Assembly: GCA_037974335.1 (NCBI GenBank)
Contig: CM075760.1
Span: 15,556,059-15,620,058, forward strand
Length of the DNA: 64,000 nucleotides
Source: Prionace glauca
Taxonomy: Eukaryota > Chordata > Chondrichthyes > Carcharhiniformes > Carcharhinidae
Reading direction: 5' to 3'
The position numbers and the translations under genes were made by a program. Position 1 is the stretch's first letter, and each line of letters opens with the position of its first letter. The notes beneath the pieces were generated by a model that saw nothing but the letters and a program-made list of their open reading frames with translations, searched no databases and was not told the DNA's origin. Shown here one piece after another: positions 20,368 through 31,571 of the stretch.

Positions 20368-20432
20368 TGTGTGTGTGTGTGAGAGATAGAGAGAGACAGA
20401 GAGAGAGTGTGTTGGTGTGTGTGCATGTGTGA
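20368..20432 (+). repeat. TG / GA microsatellite
   Basis: Run of TG dinucleotides, then GAGAGA, then TG again, just upstream of the truncated V piece. Confidence 0.8.
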
Positions 20433-20498
20433 TGCCCCCGTATTGCCCCAAATCTTATAAATTGCCGCCCCCCCCAAACTTACCCTAATCAAGTTCAC

Positions 20499-20641
20499 CC
20501 CAGCATCTGGTGAGGGCCACTCGAGGAACCGATCAACCCGGGAGAATCACTGCCTCAATCGCTGAAGGCAACAAACTCAGCATCCTGACTGTGAGAGACG
20601 TACAGGTTTCAGACACTGCGACCTATCTCTGCGCCGTGAGG
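20499..20641 (+). pseudogene. 5'-truncated TCR-type V fragment with good RSS
   Basis: Begins abruptly in framework 2/CDR2. From 'CCAGCATCTGGTGAGGGCC' onward it matches the V at 12375-12707 ('CCAGCATCTGGTGATGGCC'). It is open through RGTDQPGRITASIAEGNKLS and DTATYLCAVR. Leader, framework 1, the first cysteine and the WYRQ are absent; upstream is C-rich and repeat sequence. Its RSS is nearly perfect, so it could still be cut by RAG, but any product would be useless. Confidence 0.85.
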
Positions 20642-20680
20642 CTCAGTGTATTAAACACAGGGAGGTCCCTGACAAAAACC
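20642..20680 (+). other. 23-RSS of truncated V
   Basis: Heptamer CTCAGTG (20642-20648; consensus CACAGTG), 23 bp spacer, perfect nonamer ACAAAAACC (20672-20680). Confidence 0.88.
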
Positions 20681-21013
20681 TGCACAGTGTCCAAAACCCG
20701 CTCCGCCGTGCCTGGGACATCAGTGTTTTAAGAAGCGCGATATTAAATTCCAGTGGTGAAGGGGAATGAGAGCAAAATATGTCTTAAATCAGAAAAATTT
20801 AAAAAGGTTAAAATGAAGAGAGTTGGAAATGTACTCGAAGAAAATGGAAGAGTTTGTATGGAAATCAGAATGAGCGAAATTCAAAGAGAAAAGGCGCAGT
20901 GGTTTACTTATTTATAAAGCACAAAAAATGAGCAAAATGCGAACAGAAGAAGAAGACAAAACTAGGATTGTGTTGTGATGTTTTTGGCAGGACGAAACAC
21001 ACGGAGCTTATTA

Positions 21014-21215
21014 ACTAAAGATGTCCAAAGATGTGCGGGCTAAGTTGATTGGTCAGACTAAGAAATTACCCCTGAGTATCCAGGGATGCATAGATTAGAG
21101 GGATTAGTGGGTGTAATATGTAGGGATATGGGGGTAGGGCCTGGGTGGGATTGTGTTCGGTGTAGACTCGATGGGCCGAAGGGCCTCATTCTGCTCTGTA
21201 GGGCTGTATGATTAA
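21014..21215 (+). mobile_element. HE1-type SINE, 3' part
   Basis: Runs 'AAAGATGTGCGGGCTAAGTTGATTGG' style sequence through 'GGTGGGATTGTGTTCGGTGTAGACTCGATGGGCC' type landmarks to the CTGTAGGG end. The tRNA-like head is missing. Confidence 0.8.
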
Positions 21216-21639
21216 ATAATGAGAAATTGCAGAGGTCTTAAATTCAGAGGGATTGCGTGTCCTAGTATGTGAAACTCAAGTGCTCGTTCACAGGTACAGG
21301 AAGTAATGAGAATATTGTCGCCCAGCTCACTTACTGGATGTCTGGTTTGTAACGAGAAAGCGACACTTACATCGGAAATTCGTTCCTGTACCCGTTGAGG
21401 TGTTCCATGAAACCAAAAGAGAAAATGCTGGAAAATTTCAGCGGGTCTGGCAGCATCTGTAAGGAGAGAAAAGAGCTGAGGTTTCGAGTCCACATGAGTC
21501 TTTGTCAAAGGCCCTTCATGAAGTCGCGTTTTCTCAATCTTGAACCCTCGGCTGAGATTTGATGTGATCTTAAATCACCAGCAGCCTGTGGACATCTCGG
21601 CGATGGTGACTTTACCTTTATTGTTACTGTCTAACGGTG

Positions 21640-22079
21640 TGAAAGAACATAAGAACGTAAGAAATAGGAGCAGGAGTGGGCCATCGAGCCCTTCGAGTCC
21701 GCCCCGCCATTCAATAAGATCATGGCTGATCTGAAGTGGATCAGTTCCACTTTCCCGCTTTCTCCCCATAACCCTTAATTCTCTTTTCTACCAAAAACCT
21801 ATCTACCCGGGACTTAACTATATTCAGCGAGGTAGCCTCCACCACTCCAAAGGGCAGAGAATTCCAGAGATTCACGACACTTTGAGTGAAGAAGTTCCTC
21901 CTCAACTCTGACCTAAACTGCCCCCCTCCCTTATTTTGAGGTTGTGCCCTCTAGTCCTGCTGTCTTTTCAAAGCGGGAAGAATCTCTCTACCTCTACCTT
22001 ATCCATCTCCTTCATTATCTTATACGTCTCTATAAGATCCCCCCTCAGCCATCTAAACTCCAACGAGTACAGACCCAGA
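21640..22079 (-). mobile_element. CR1-type LINE 3' fragment
   Basis: Starts 'GAACATAAGAACGTAAGAAATAGG' (reverse of the TTCTTATG tail). It encodes on the minus strand the NLWNS-type C-terminus seen in the 9599-10920 copy, with about 10% divergence by eye. The 5' truncation point lies 40 bp from the nonamer of the next V segment. Confidence 0.88.
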
Positions 22080-22119
22080 AACCGCCCTCTGCTGAGCACT
22101 AACTGAAACACTTACTGCG

Positions 22120-22157
22120 GGTTTTTGTATGGGACTCGCCATATCTGTAACACTGTG
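22120..22157 (-). other. RSS with 22 bp spacer
   Basis: Minus strand: heptamer CACAGTG (22157-22151), 22 bp spacer, nonamer ACAAAAACC (22128-22120). Both motifs are consensus. A spacer one base short of 23 is usually tolerated. Confidence 0.9.
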
Positions 22158-22780
22158 GACTCCAGGCACAGAAATATACCGCACTGTCAGTCATCAGCGT
22201 GTTGCCGATCATTAGCTCGGTAATCTTGGCAGTTTTATTAAATGACGCTGAAAGGCGGTCGTTGATGTGTTTGTACAGCTTCCCTCCAACAATGTGAAGC
22301 ATATACTGTGGAGGCTGCCCGGGACTCTGACTGTACCAGAACACAGAAGGGTTAGATATACTTGTCTTCACGAGGCAGGTTAATATGACATTACTTTCCT
22401 CCTCCACTGTTATCTCAACAACCGGCTGCTCCTCTGCGTCTTGATGACTCCATTCTAACATAAATAATAGAAAAAGTAGGAAAAAAATCGGTGTTAGCCA
22501 AATATTTCTAAACAAAATCGTCATTAAAACGATCAATATTATTGGTCAGGAATAACATCTGGCTTTATAGAAAAGGAAATACATAAACACATCGAAGATA
22601 AGAGCAGGAGGAGGCCAGTCGGCCTTTGGAGACTGCCCTGCCATTCATTGTGAACATGGTTGGTCACACAACTCAATAACGTGATCCGCTTTGCCCCAAA
22701 TCATTTGCTCCCCTTCGCCCCAAGAGCTACTTACTGAGAAGAGAGATAAAGATGAGAATCGGAGTGAGATCGTTCAACAT
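22158..22780 (-). CDS. TCR-type V segment, looks functional
   Basis: The leader exon is 22780-22735 (MLNDLTPILIFISLL, 15 codons plus one base), with donor GTAAGT. The intron is 22734-22455, with a long pyrimidine tract and acceptor TTATGTTAG. The V exon 22454-22158 joins in phase 1 to give KWSHQDAEEQPVVEIT. Landmarks are the first cysteine in VILTCLV, tryptophan in SVFWYSQ (S instead of the usual R) and DSAVYFCAWS. The longer open frame reading back into the intron (MIVLMTILFRN...) is not the real start. The intron contains a LINE 3' end (22586-22720). Confidence 0.88.
22586..22720 (-). mobile_element. LINE 3' end inside V leader intron
   Basis: Reads 'GAGCAGGAGGAGGCCAGTCGG', 'GACTGCCCTGCCATTCATTGTG'. 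This is the 3' end of a CR1-related LINE in antisense, more diverged than the TTCTTATG copies. Confidence 0.65.
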
Positions 22781-22985
22781 GATGCTTCCTGAGTCTGTAA
22801 CTGGGCAGTGAGAGAAATCCTATGTCAGAGACAGAAATACAGATGCCCATCCCATTGCACTGCTGATCCAATCAAGGAGAGGGATGGAGAAGCGACAGCA
22901 ATCTGTCCAATCACACAATCGGGTCAGAGTGAGAGTAGCAAACGGAAGTTGTGGGCGGGGATACGGCAGACTCAATATTGAGTGA
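22781..22985 (-). promoter_or_regulatory. Putative V promoter region
   Basis: 5' flank of the V at 22780. The minus strand holds two ATTGG motifs (inverted CCAAT: TGTGATTGGACAG and TTGATTGGATCAG). Similar strings occur in the relic at 11280-11500. No experimental support; inferred from position and conservation. Confidence 0.4.
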
Positions 22986-23344
22986 AGTTGCGGTGACTCT
23001 CAGACTCGGAGCCAATGCAGCGGAAATACTGACGGTTGAATCTATAACAGTGTCTGAGCATCCTGCAGCTGTTCATTGTTCAGGTGTCTAACAATAAGTA
23101 GAGCGGCTGGGACACTAAGCAACGAGAATCGTAGAATCTCGGGGCGCCAAACGAAGCCATTCCTGCTGTCTATGCCTCTTTGGAATAGTTCTCCAAATTT
23201 CCTTTCATCGCTGCACTTTTTGCACACACAGGGTTTTTTGTTCAAGATACATATCATTTCTTTCTCAATATTTTTGCTTAATATTCTGGGCAATTATAGT
23301 CAGTGGGGTTTCCAGCTTTGAACAATTGACAGTGCAACAAGTGA

Positions 23345-23545
23345 ACATGATCATTCTATTACTACTACTGTGTACAGTTTTGGTCTCCTTACTTGAGAAA
23401 GGATATACTGATACTGGAGGGGGCGCAGAGCAGATTCACTAGGTTGATTCAAAAGCTGGAAAAAGGGGTATGGGGAAAAGGCAGGGAAGTGGAGTTAGGA
23501 TGAGATGGAACTCAGTTATGAACACTTAGAATGGCGGAGCGGTGT
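23345..23545 (+). mobile_element. LINE 3' fragment
   Basis: 'CTGTGTACAGTTTTGGTCTCCTTACTTGAG' and 'CAGAGCAGATTCACTAGGTTGATTC' are the end of a CR1/L2-like ORF2. Strongly decayed. Confidence 0.6.
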
Positions 23546-23554
23546 CGAAGGGCC

Positions 23555-24070
23555 GAATTGATTTGATTTGAATGATTATTGTAATATGTATTAGTATACA
23601 GTGAAAAGTATTCTTTCCTGTGCGCTACACAGATAAAACATGCAGTTCATAGGGTAGGAAATGATAGAGTGCAGAATGTACTGTTACAGCCATAGGTAGG
23701 GTGTAGAGAAAGAACAACTTAATGCAAGGTAGGTCCATTCAAAAGCCTAATGACAGCAGGGAAAATGCTGTTCTTGAGACAGTTGGTACGTATCTCAGGC
23801 TTTTGTAACTTTTTTTCTCGATGGAAGGAGTTGGAAGAGAGAATGTCTGGGTACGTGCGGCCCTTAGTTATGCTGTGGTGGTGGAACCAGGGCAGATTGT
23901 TGGTGATTTGGACAACTGAAAACCTGAATCTCCCGACCATTTCTACTTCATCTCCATTGACTAGAAAGGGTCATGCTCTCTACTATGCTTCCTGACTTCG
24001 AATACAATCTCGGTCCTTTTGCTGTCATTGAGGGAGAGATTATTGTCACCGCACCAGTTCACCAGATTCT
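23555..24070 (-). mobile_element. LINE 3' part, same family as 16925-18190
   Basis: Minus strand encodes LKNSIFPAVIRLLN and ends at 'CACTGTATACTAATACATATTAC'. It matches the copy at 16925-17500, with an internal deletion before 'GTTGACATTGAGGGAGAG'-type sequence. Confidence 0.7.
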
Positions 24071-24482
24071 GTATTGAATTGGATGATCAGATATGATCAA
24101 CTCGAAGGGCCACATTGCTTCCTCCTGCTCCTATCTTCAATGTTTCCAAGTTTCTTGAAATAGGCCCAAAATATATTTGATAGAAGTGGAATGGGTGAAA
24201 CCTCCCCCAAAATCTGTTACCTTATACCTTATTGACATTTATTTGAAACCAACACATTCTGCTGATACATTTAGAAAGATGAGAATTCTCTCCACCCTGC
24301 CCCTATCCCAATCACCCTGTCACACTGCAGCAGTGCTTTGTACCTAGCTCCCTCTGTTTCCTGTGACTCTGCTCTGTGTGATTCTCAGATTTTAAGTTCA
24401 CAACCCTATTGAAGAAGTTCCTTCCCAACTTAGTCCTAAATCTGCATCTCCTTATTTTTGAGGCTATGTCCTCTAGTAGGAT

Positions 24483-24735
24483 GGGATAGGACAGTGGATG
24501 TTTCCTACATGGACTCCAGTAAGGCCTTTGACAAGGTCCCTCATGGCAGACTGGTGCAGAAGGTGAAGTCGCTTGGGATCAGAGGTGAGCTGAGAAGGTG
24601 GATACAGAACTGGCTCCGTCATAGAAGGCAGAGAGTAGCAGTGGAAGGGTGTGTTTCTTAATGGAGGGCTGTGACAAGTGGCGTCCCTCAGGGATCAGTG
24701 CTGGGACCTTTGCTGTTTGCAATATATATGTACGT
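24483..24735 (+). mobile_element. LINE reverse-transcriptase fragment
   Basis: Encodes VSYMDSSKAFDKVPHGRLVQ and LRRWIQNWLRHRRQRVAVEG; after a stop it continues SGVPQGSVLGPLLF. A third LINE lineage of the CR1/Rex group. Confidence 0.8.
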
Positions 24736-25259
24736 GTATATGATTTGGAGGAAAATGTAACTGGTTTAATCAGTTTTTTTAATTATAGCGTCGGCTCTAA
24801 TTAAAACAGGGACCAGGATAGGTTGCTGGTGGTCTGAACACTTATAAACTAGAAATCTGAAGTTGGCATCCAAATAACAATTTGTGTCTCAATCATAGAA
24901 CGGTCACATAATCAAGGAGGCCATTCAGCCCATGTTGACTCTCTGCTAGAGCAACTGAGCCGGTCCCACTCGTCCACTCTGTCCCTGGAACCCTGCAAAT
25001 CTTTTCCCATCAATTTCCCATCCGATGCCTGCTGGAAAGACAGAGAGGAACACAGAGGAAAGAGAGATTTGAGGAAGGCAAGGTTTCACCTGATGTTTTG
25101 TTGGCAGATCCTCTGTCGCGGGTAAATTGATTGCAGCCTCCTCCAGAAAGGACGACAGAGTGAATGTGAGTGAGATGAGACATAAGAGAGGGAGGGAGGG
25201 AGAGAGACAGAGAGAGAGATGAAAGCTTTTTGTTTGCCAGCAAAAATGATGGTGTTTTC
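24736..25259. other. Intergenic with small GA run
   Basis: A GAGG/GAGA run lies at 25188-25222. Otherwise nothing recognised. Confidence 0.4.
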
Positions 25260-26110
25260 TGATATAATCAAAGATATGCCATACTCAGTTTTGACAAAGA
25301 CATGGTCTATCCTAATATATGTAGAGACAATGTGCGCTGTAATTTAAACTGAGATTGGTTCCAGCGTATCAGCGCTATCAGAAAATAGGGACATGATCTG
25401 GTGTGACATAAACAGAGATGTGGCCCAGTGGAATAACAAGTGAGACAATACAGAGTAAAACAAAATTTGAGAAATGGTAATGTGTAAAGTGAACAAAGGT
25501 ATGAAGTGGCTCATTAATTATGGAGACAGCGCAATAAAACTGTCGCCTCGTGTAATTTTGTCTGATTCTGGCCATTGTAAGATATAAACTGAGACAAATC
25601 CGATGCAGTAATTCCAAACCAAACCTTTAGGTCGATGTAAACTTTGACGGGGCAATTGCAGAAATAAATAATTCATGTAACAGAATAATTAGAAACAGGG
25701 TATTATTCAATATAAACAGGGAGGCGGACTAGTGCAGCAGTGATTGAGAGGCTGTCCATGTTTCTTTATAAGTGGCAGGTTCCAACAATGTAATAACTGA
25801 GACAGAGCCTGGTGTAATGCAAACAGTAACATGTCCCGGTGCATTATCAGGAGTGAGAGGGTCCAGTGAAGTAACAGCGGATTTATGGAGTTTCATGACA
25901 TGAGGCGAGAATTAATTCCGTGCTGTCATAACTGTCAGAATGAATGGGGCAATGAGGCTTGGTGCAGTATTGTAACAACTGGGATTTTGCTGAGTACAGA
26001 ATCAACTGAGAATTATTGCCAGATAATCAGAAATATCATTTCGTGTCAGAGAAATTGGGTCACGTTTAGGATGGACAAAGACTGAGTCTACGACAGAAAT
26101 AACTGAGATG
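25260..26110 (+). repeat. Degenerate tandem-like repeat, ~45-50 bp unit
   Basis: Loosely repeated phrases of the type 'CTGGTG(C/T)A(A/G)TA', 'AACA..GAGAC', 'CAGTGGAATAACAAG', 'CAGTGAAGTAACAGC', 'TGCAGTATTGTAACAAC' recur about every 45-50 bp. The opening string 'CATACTCAGTTTTGACAAAG' is repeated at 32592-32630, where similar units also precede it. Old and diverged. Confidence 0.45.
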
Positions 26111-26659
26111 ATCATCTGTATCGTGTCGTACCAAAGAGCACAGTTTCACTGCCATCTCCTGGACGACTTTTGCCATTGCAGGTGTTGTGAAATGCTGATT
26201 TCAGTTGCGGTTTCTTATTCTTTGATGAGCTGTCTCTCCAGCTGGTAAGGTCAGCATATATTGGCAATCACTAATACATTGAATTTACTGGTTTTCTAGA
26301 CATCATAGAAGGCACGTAATCGCCAAACACGTGTGCGCCTGGAGTCACCTCTGGGCTAAACTGGGGAATGATGGAAGGTTTTCCTTTCGGCAGAATGTTA
26401 GAGAATCTGATATATTTCTTGTCACGGCCGCAATTACGGAAACGATCTTTAAATTCAAAACTGTAATTTCATTTTAGAACCTTTTGTAGTTGGATTTGAA
26501 TGTATATCTTGAGAAATTTGCCTACCCTCGGAATTACTTTCGCAGAGACGTTACCTCTGTGCTACTATCTTCCTTTCAACATTGATAAAGTATTTACAGC
26601 AGAGAAGAAGGCCATTTTGAAGCGTCATGTGTGTGTTGGTCCTCTAAAGGAGCAATTCA
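26111..26659. other. Intergenic, nothing recognised
   Basis: No gene or clear repeat seen. Confidence 0.4.
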
Positions 26660-27240
26660 TCCAATAACACTCTGTACCCCACAGTCCAGCATTTTGTTCA
26701 TTTTCAGACAATTATCCAATTCCATTTTGAACCCATTAATTGGCTCTGCCTGCACCACACCCTCAAACAGCACATTCCAGATCTGGATCACTCACTGTCT
26801 GACAATGTTTTTCGTGATGTCTCCGTGTTTCTTCCACCAATTTACTACAACCCGCGCCCTCTGTGTCAAGATCTTTCTGTCATTGACCAGTTTCTCTCTA
26901 TCTACGCTATCAAGACCCCTCAGGATATTGAATGTCTCATTAAAGTCACATCAGCAGCTTTCTGTCAAGGAAATTAATCCGAACCTCTCCAAAATATTTT
27001 TGTCACCGAAGTTTCTGATCTCTGGAATTATTCTCGTGTTTTTCTTCCCTGCTTCCAGCCTATTGACTTTACATCCTGCCTTACGTTCGGTGCCCAAAAT
27101 TGGAACGATTTTTTCGGCTGACTATTTTCCATGTGTTAGCTACAAAAATAGCACAACTTCCTTGCTTCTGCATTCTTTTCCCCAATACACAAAAAAAACG
27201 ATTCCCTTTTTCTGTTTGCCGCTGTCTGAACCTATCTTGC
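26660..27240 (-). mobile_element. Old CR1/L2-like LINE in antisense
   Basis: Plus strand carries the antisense phrases 'CAGTTTCTCTCTATCTACGCTATC', 'GACCCCTCAGGATATTGAATG' and 'AACCTCTCCAAAATATTT', typical of the C-terminal end of CR1-group ORF2 read backwards. The 206-codon plus-strand frame over it is accidental. Confidence 0.6.
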
Positions 27241-27919
27241 ATCATGAATGATTTATACACATATTCACTCCAGTCCCTCGGCGTCTATATTCACTTTCAT
27301 GGCCTTTTCATTATTTCCATTTTTCTCTTCAAATTCTGCTGAACAAAACTAATCACGGAACTTTTCTCTGCAATAGGATAAATATCCAAATTACTCATCC
27401 ATTCCACCAATTAGTTTTTTTTTATGTTCAGAAGTTCTGAATGATCTACTGATGGTTGGCAATGTTTCCAAATTTTGGATCGTTCACAGATTTTGAAAGT
27501 CTGGCCTCCACTTCAAGCTCTCGGGCATTACTATGTCGTGAATTTCAATGTTCATATAACATTTTCCTGGCAACATGACTGCAAGATTTTTTCTACTCCG
27601 AAAAACAGCTACGAATTGTTTCCTGGCACTCAGGCAATTTCCTATCCATGTTGCTCCTATCCATTTTATTCTCTGATCTCCACAGTTACTCACAAGGCTG
27701 CGGTGCAGCACAGTATCACATGACTTTTGGACGCCCATTAAGAGAAATACACTCACAAACTATCTGTTACTCAGCATAAAACTCAAACAAGTTAATTAAA
27801 CTGGATCTGACCTGAACAAATACATTCTGGCTGAATTTGTGAAGAAACATATAATTGGGATGATTTCTGCAGTGATGAAGAGAGTGAAGATATAAATACT
27901 AAATGTGCTAGCGGCACAA

Positions 27920-28200
27920 AGATAGATCGGAAATTTGGCCGTTGGCGAGGGCAGTGGGCATATCTAGAATATTGTGCACAGTTCTTGTCTCCTTATCTTA
28001 AAAAAAAGTTAATGTGTTAAAATAATAGTTCAGAGGAGTTTCACTAAACCATTGCCAGCTATGTTTGGGTTATCTGATGAGAAAAGGATAGTGACGTCAG
28101 GTTTGTACCCAGAGAGTTCAAAAGAGTAAGAGGCAAATTGACTGAAACCTTCAAAACTCTAAGTGGTGCTAACAGTGTGGATGTTGAACGGAAGTTGACT
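27920..28200 (+). mobile_element. Decayed LINE 3' fragment
   Basis: 'CTAGAATATTGTGCACAGTTC', 'GTCTCCTTATCTT' and 'GTGTGGATGTTGAACGG' follow the order of CR1/L2-like ORF2 ends, heavily mutated. Confidence 0.5.
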
Positions 28201-30010
28201 CTTGTCCAGTGTGTGGCTGTATTGGGTGTGTCTCTGAGTGCAGATATTTTGGGTCTTGTTTCTGCGCCTGTTTCCAATGCTGGACTGTCCACGGGAGGGC
28301 GCGCTCTGATCACTCATCCAACATCATACTCTCCTTTTGCAGAAAATGACAATTTGCTGATACGAAAATGAGCAGAGAAAATAAATTTTATCAAATCAAA
28401 TTGCATTTTTTCCGTTCTTTTGATTCAACCTTTAACTTCAATACATTTATTTAACACCAACATCTTTATTCTGAATGAATATCTCTGAAAGAGACAACAT
28501 TGAAATGCAAGCATGACTGACCAACAAAAGAACTCGAGTCACTGGAGCTATCGCTCCTGTTTTCAATCAGGAAGCAATTCCAGGTCCTCTTCGTTCATCT
28601 GCTGCACGCAATCAACAAATTGTCATTCCCTGACCCGAATTAAACCCAGGCCGCGATGGTGAGAGGGCTGATTCCAAACAGATGGACCATTAGGGAAGAT
28701 AGCGATGGAACATTTCGCCCGCCTTACCACTTCAGAATTAAAAAAATATATATACACAAGGAATATTTGTTGGACAAAAGTCATGTCCAGAAAGAACATG
28801 AATGACTCCTTCAGCCAATGAAACACTAATTGTTGTTACCTGGAACAAGAAATCGACAGTGAGGTGAAATAGTCTCACAGGTTTTTCATGTGATTTTTTT
28901 AATTTCCAAAACTGTCCAATCTCGTCACTGCTGATACTGTGAAACTTACGAGGTAAACACACAACAGATTCTCGACACTTCAAACTATCTGCTTTCCACC
29001 TCAGCATTTTGCAGATTTAAAAGCACCGTTCTTTAAAAGTTTTAGACTATCCTCATTGTACTGATTATTACCGACTTGCAGTGTATTTTATATATTGATA
29101 AAACCTGTACTTGTAATATAAACAGCAGATGGTAGACATTCCCTGCTGGTGTGGCAGCTTTGTGCGCACATACAATTCTAAACACTTCCATGCTTTCGCT
29201 GTTCTGAATTATGGAGATTATTGCGTTTGCAAACTTGGAAAATATTTTCAAATCACCTGACTCATTTCAAATTGTTTTTGTTAAATGTTAATGCATTGCA
29301 TAATCTCACAGCCATAGGACTTTTACAAACCGTTATGTCTTTAATGATATTATACAACTGCAGTTATAGAGAAATGGACAAAAATTGGGGCAAGTGCTAT
29401 TTTCTGAATCTTTGTCAAACACCTTACTGATATCCATATAGAGGACATCAACGGCTCGTTTCAATGCTGGGTCTGCTTCGTCCTGCTCAGCCTCCTAAGT
29501 GAGTGAGTTTCTGCAGACGGAAGCTCGCCTCTTCGACCACCAGCATTGTAGCCCGAGTTCCCTTTACTGGGAGACAATGTGGTCGAGAGGCCAAACCCGC
29601 TGTGTCTGTTTCAGGCCCTGAGTTTCTCACTGGTGGAGATGGAGAGCAGGAGCTGGAGTGCCTGGAATTCTTTCTGAAGTTCGTGGTGTGCTGGGAATTG
29701 ATTTTTTTTCTTGCAATGGTTGGGGTTTTATGGCTTGTAGATGATTGAAGCATTCCCATGGGAGGGTATCTCCCAAACAGAATTGATAGGAAACAGGCCC
29801 TGATAGGAACGTCCCTCACAACCACGCGGATCCATTGCCATGATTCTTTACTAATAACCTATCAACTGCCTTTAAGTGCCCCTCCCGGTTGATGGGAATG
29901 GCACTGGGTGTCAACTTCCACCCTTGGAAGATCAGACTTAACTTTGGGCAAAGTGATCTTCCCATGAGAAATTCTGCTTGGGGGCTTCCTGTTGTTGAAG
30001 AAGAAATCTG
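28201..30010. other. 3' flank of receptor gene, nothing recognised
   Basis: About 1.8 kb downstream of the minus-strand receptor. It may include its 3' UTR; no clear polyadenylation site was chosen. Confidence 0.4.
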
Positions 30011-31571
30011 TTATTCAGTAAGTAATTTCACAACTGCATTAAATGGAAATCTGATCACATTCTTCAGATCCTCTCTGAATTGTGTCTGGGTCACTGCATA
30101 AATGTATGTATTGGTGCAGCAACTCAGGAGTTGGAGCATAAATCCCAATTCCCGCACAAATGCAGGAATATAAAAATGGATTAAGTTTAAATTATATAAT
30201 CGTTCACAAAAGGAGTGGATAAGTAAGATTGACCATAGCAGGATAAAATTTCCTGATAGAGCAAATAGTAAAATAATGGATTTTCTTCTCTTCACTGTCT
30301 CTGGGTCCTTTGAACTATCCATACGCTTGTGACTCTGAAGTCTCCTGCGGAATTTGGTCGACCCTAGAATGTGTTTAATGGTGAAAACATTCAGCAACAG
30401 AATCAACAGAAAAGGAATGAACGGTGTTAAAATATAATGCAGATTTTCAACCGCTCCCCATGCTTCAGAATAGAGGACATCAATGTCTACATTACAAAAA
30501 TGGGGAATATTCTGTAACGCATATCTATCATCATACATGAAATACCAGAAAATGTTCTTTACACTGAATAGCACACTCACAGTTCCGAGAACCACTGTTG
30601 CAGTTTTCTCAGTGCAGTATTTTATTTTCAGCTTCTGACAAGTAATAGCCACAAATCGATCAAAGGTGAAAGAGACAGTGAACCAGACAGAGCAATCAGT
30701 GACTGCATAAAGCAGCACAGCATGGATATTACATATTTTAATATGGTAAATGATTAAAAATTCAAACTTCATGGGAATTTGCCTCAAAATGAGATCGATG
30801 ATAATGACCAGTAGATCCGCTGCTGACATGGAAATGAGGTAACGTATCACACTTCTGGAAAGACCACACTTCCCTCGTGACAGGATAAGAATTGTCAATA
30901 CATTCACTGTAAGGAAGAGAAACACAATTTATTCGTGTTTTAGACTGAGCACAAGAGAAACAATCTCTCAGGATCCTTGGGAACAGCTGAAACATTTTTA
31001 TTAAATCCACCCCGGAATAGACTGAATTCACCTATTCTGCTCGAGACAAAGTTCACAGCAGAAAAGCCCCGCAATGATGTAGCAAGAAGCCACATTCACC
31101 AGTTAATAAAGTCTCCAATTTGCTGCCTTCTTCAGATTTGTATGTGGGGGACACAATGGTGCCAGTAGGTTTAGAGCAAATGTTTCTGGTCTGGATGACT
31201 CTGCTTTGATTGTGCTGAAGGCTGTGCAGTTGAAGATGTTAAATCAGCTGATTTGGAATTGGCTGTGAATCATAATACTGGAAATCATGTTACATAACAA
31301 CAACCGTAAAGTGGAAAGATTGAAAGTGAATGTCAGGTAGTGTGAGGATAGCTGTGTGGCAAGGAGAAATGTTTCCAGTGCATTCACAGCAACAAACCAT
31401 GAAGGTTACACAGAATGATATCAATAACTGGGTAACATGGACAAGGACAATGAACACAGAGAAATATGACTTACCAGTGACACCAACTACGGCAAGGACA
31501 GGGTAGTAAATCCTTTGGATGTCGTAAAATACCCAAAGAATACGAAGCTCAAGTGGTATAATCCAGAACAT
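30011..31571 (-). CDS. GPR139-like seven-transmembrane receptor, type B
   Basis: Two-exon class A GPCR. Exon 1 is 31571-31475 (MFWIIPLELRILWVFYDIQR..., 32 codons plus one base), donor G/GTAAGT. Exon 2 is 30906-30011, acceptor TTCCTTACAG. Joined in phase 1 they give 330 residues. The protein shows IYYPVLAVVGV (TM1 start), CGLSRSV (loop 1), SAADLLVII with the TM2 aspartate, a TM3-ECL2 cysteine pair (C91 and C170), DRF at 115-117 (for DRY), and KRRKSIILLFALSGNF (TM6). The TM7 motif is NTYIY at 298-302 instead of NPxxY. The family resembles shark 'probable GPR139' proteins; the ligand is unknown. GPR139 itself is a Gq-linked receptor for aromatic amino acids, but that should not be transferred. 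The start at 31571 is the first ATG; an upstream TTG was rejected. Confidence 0.88.

Noticed and set aside
20499-20680. Truncated V as a possible functional V
   Set aside because: Lacks leader, framework 1, the first cysteine and WYRQ despite the good RSS.
26631-27251. 206-codon plus-strand frame
   Set aside because: Antisense of an old LINE; the T-rich strand gives a spurious hydrophobic product.
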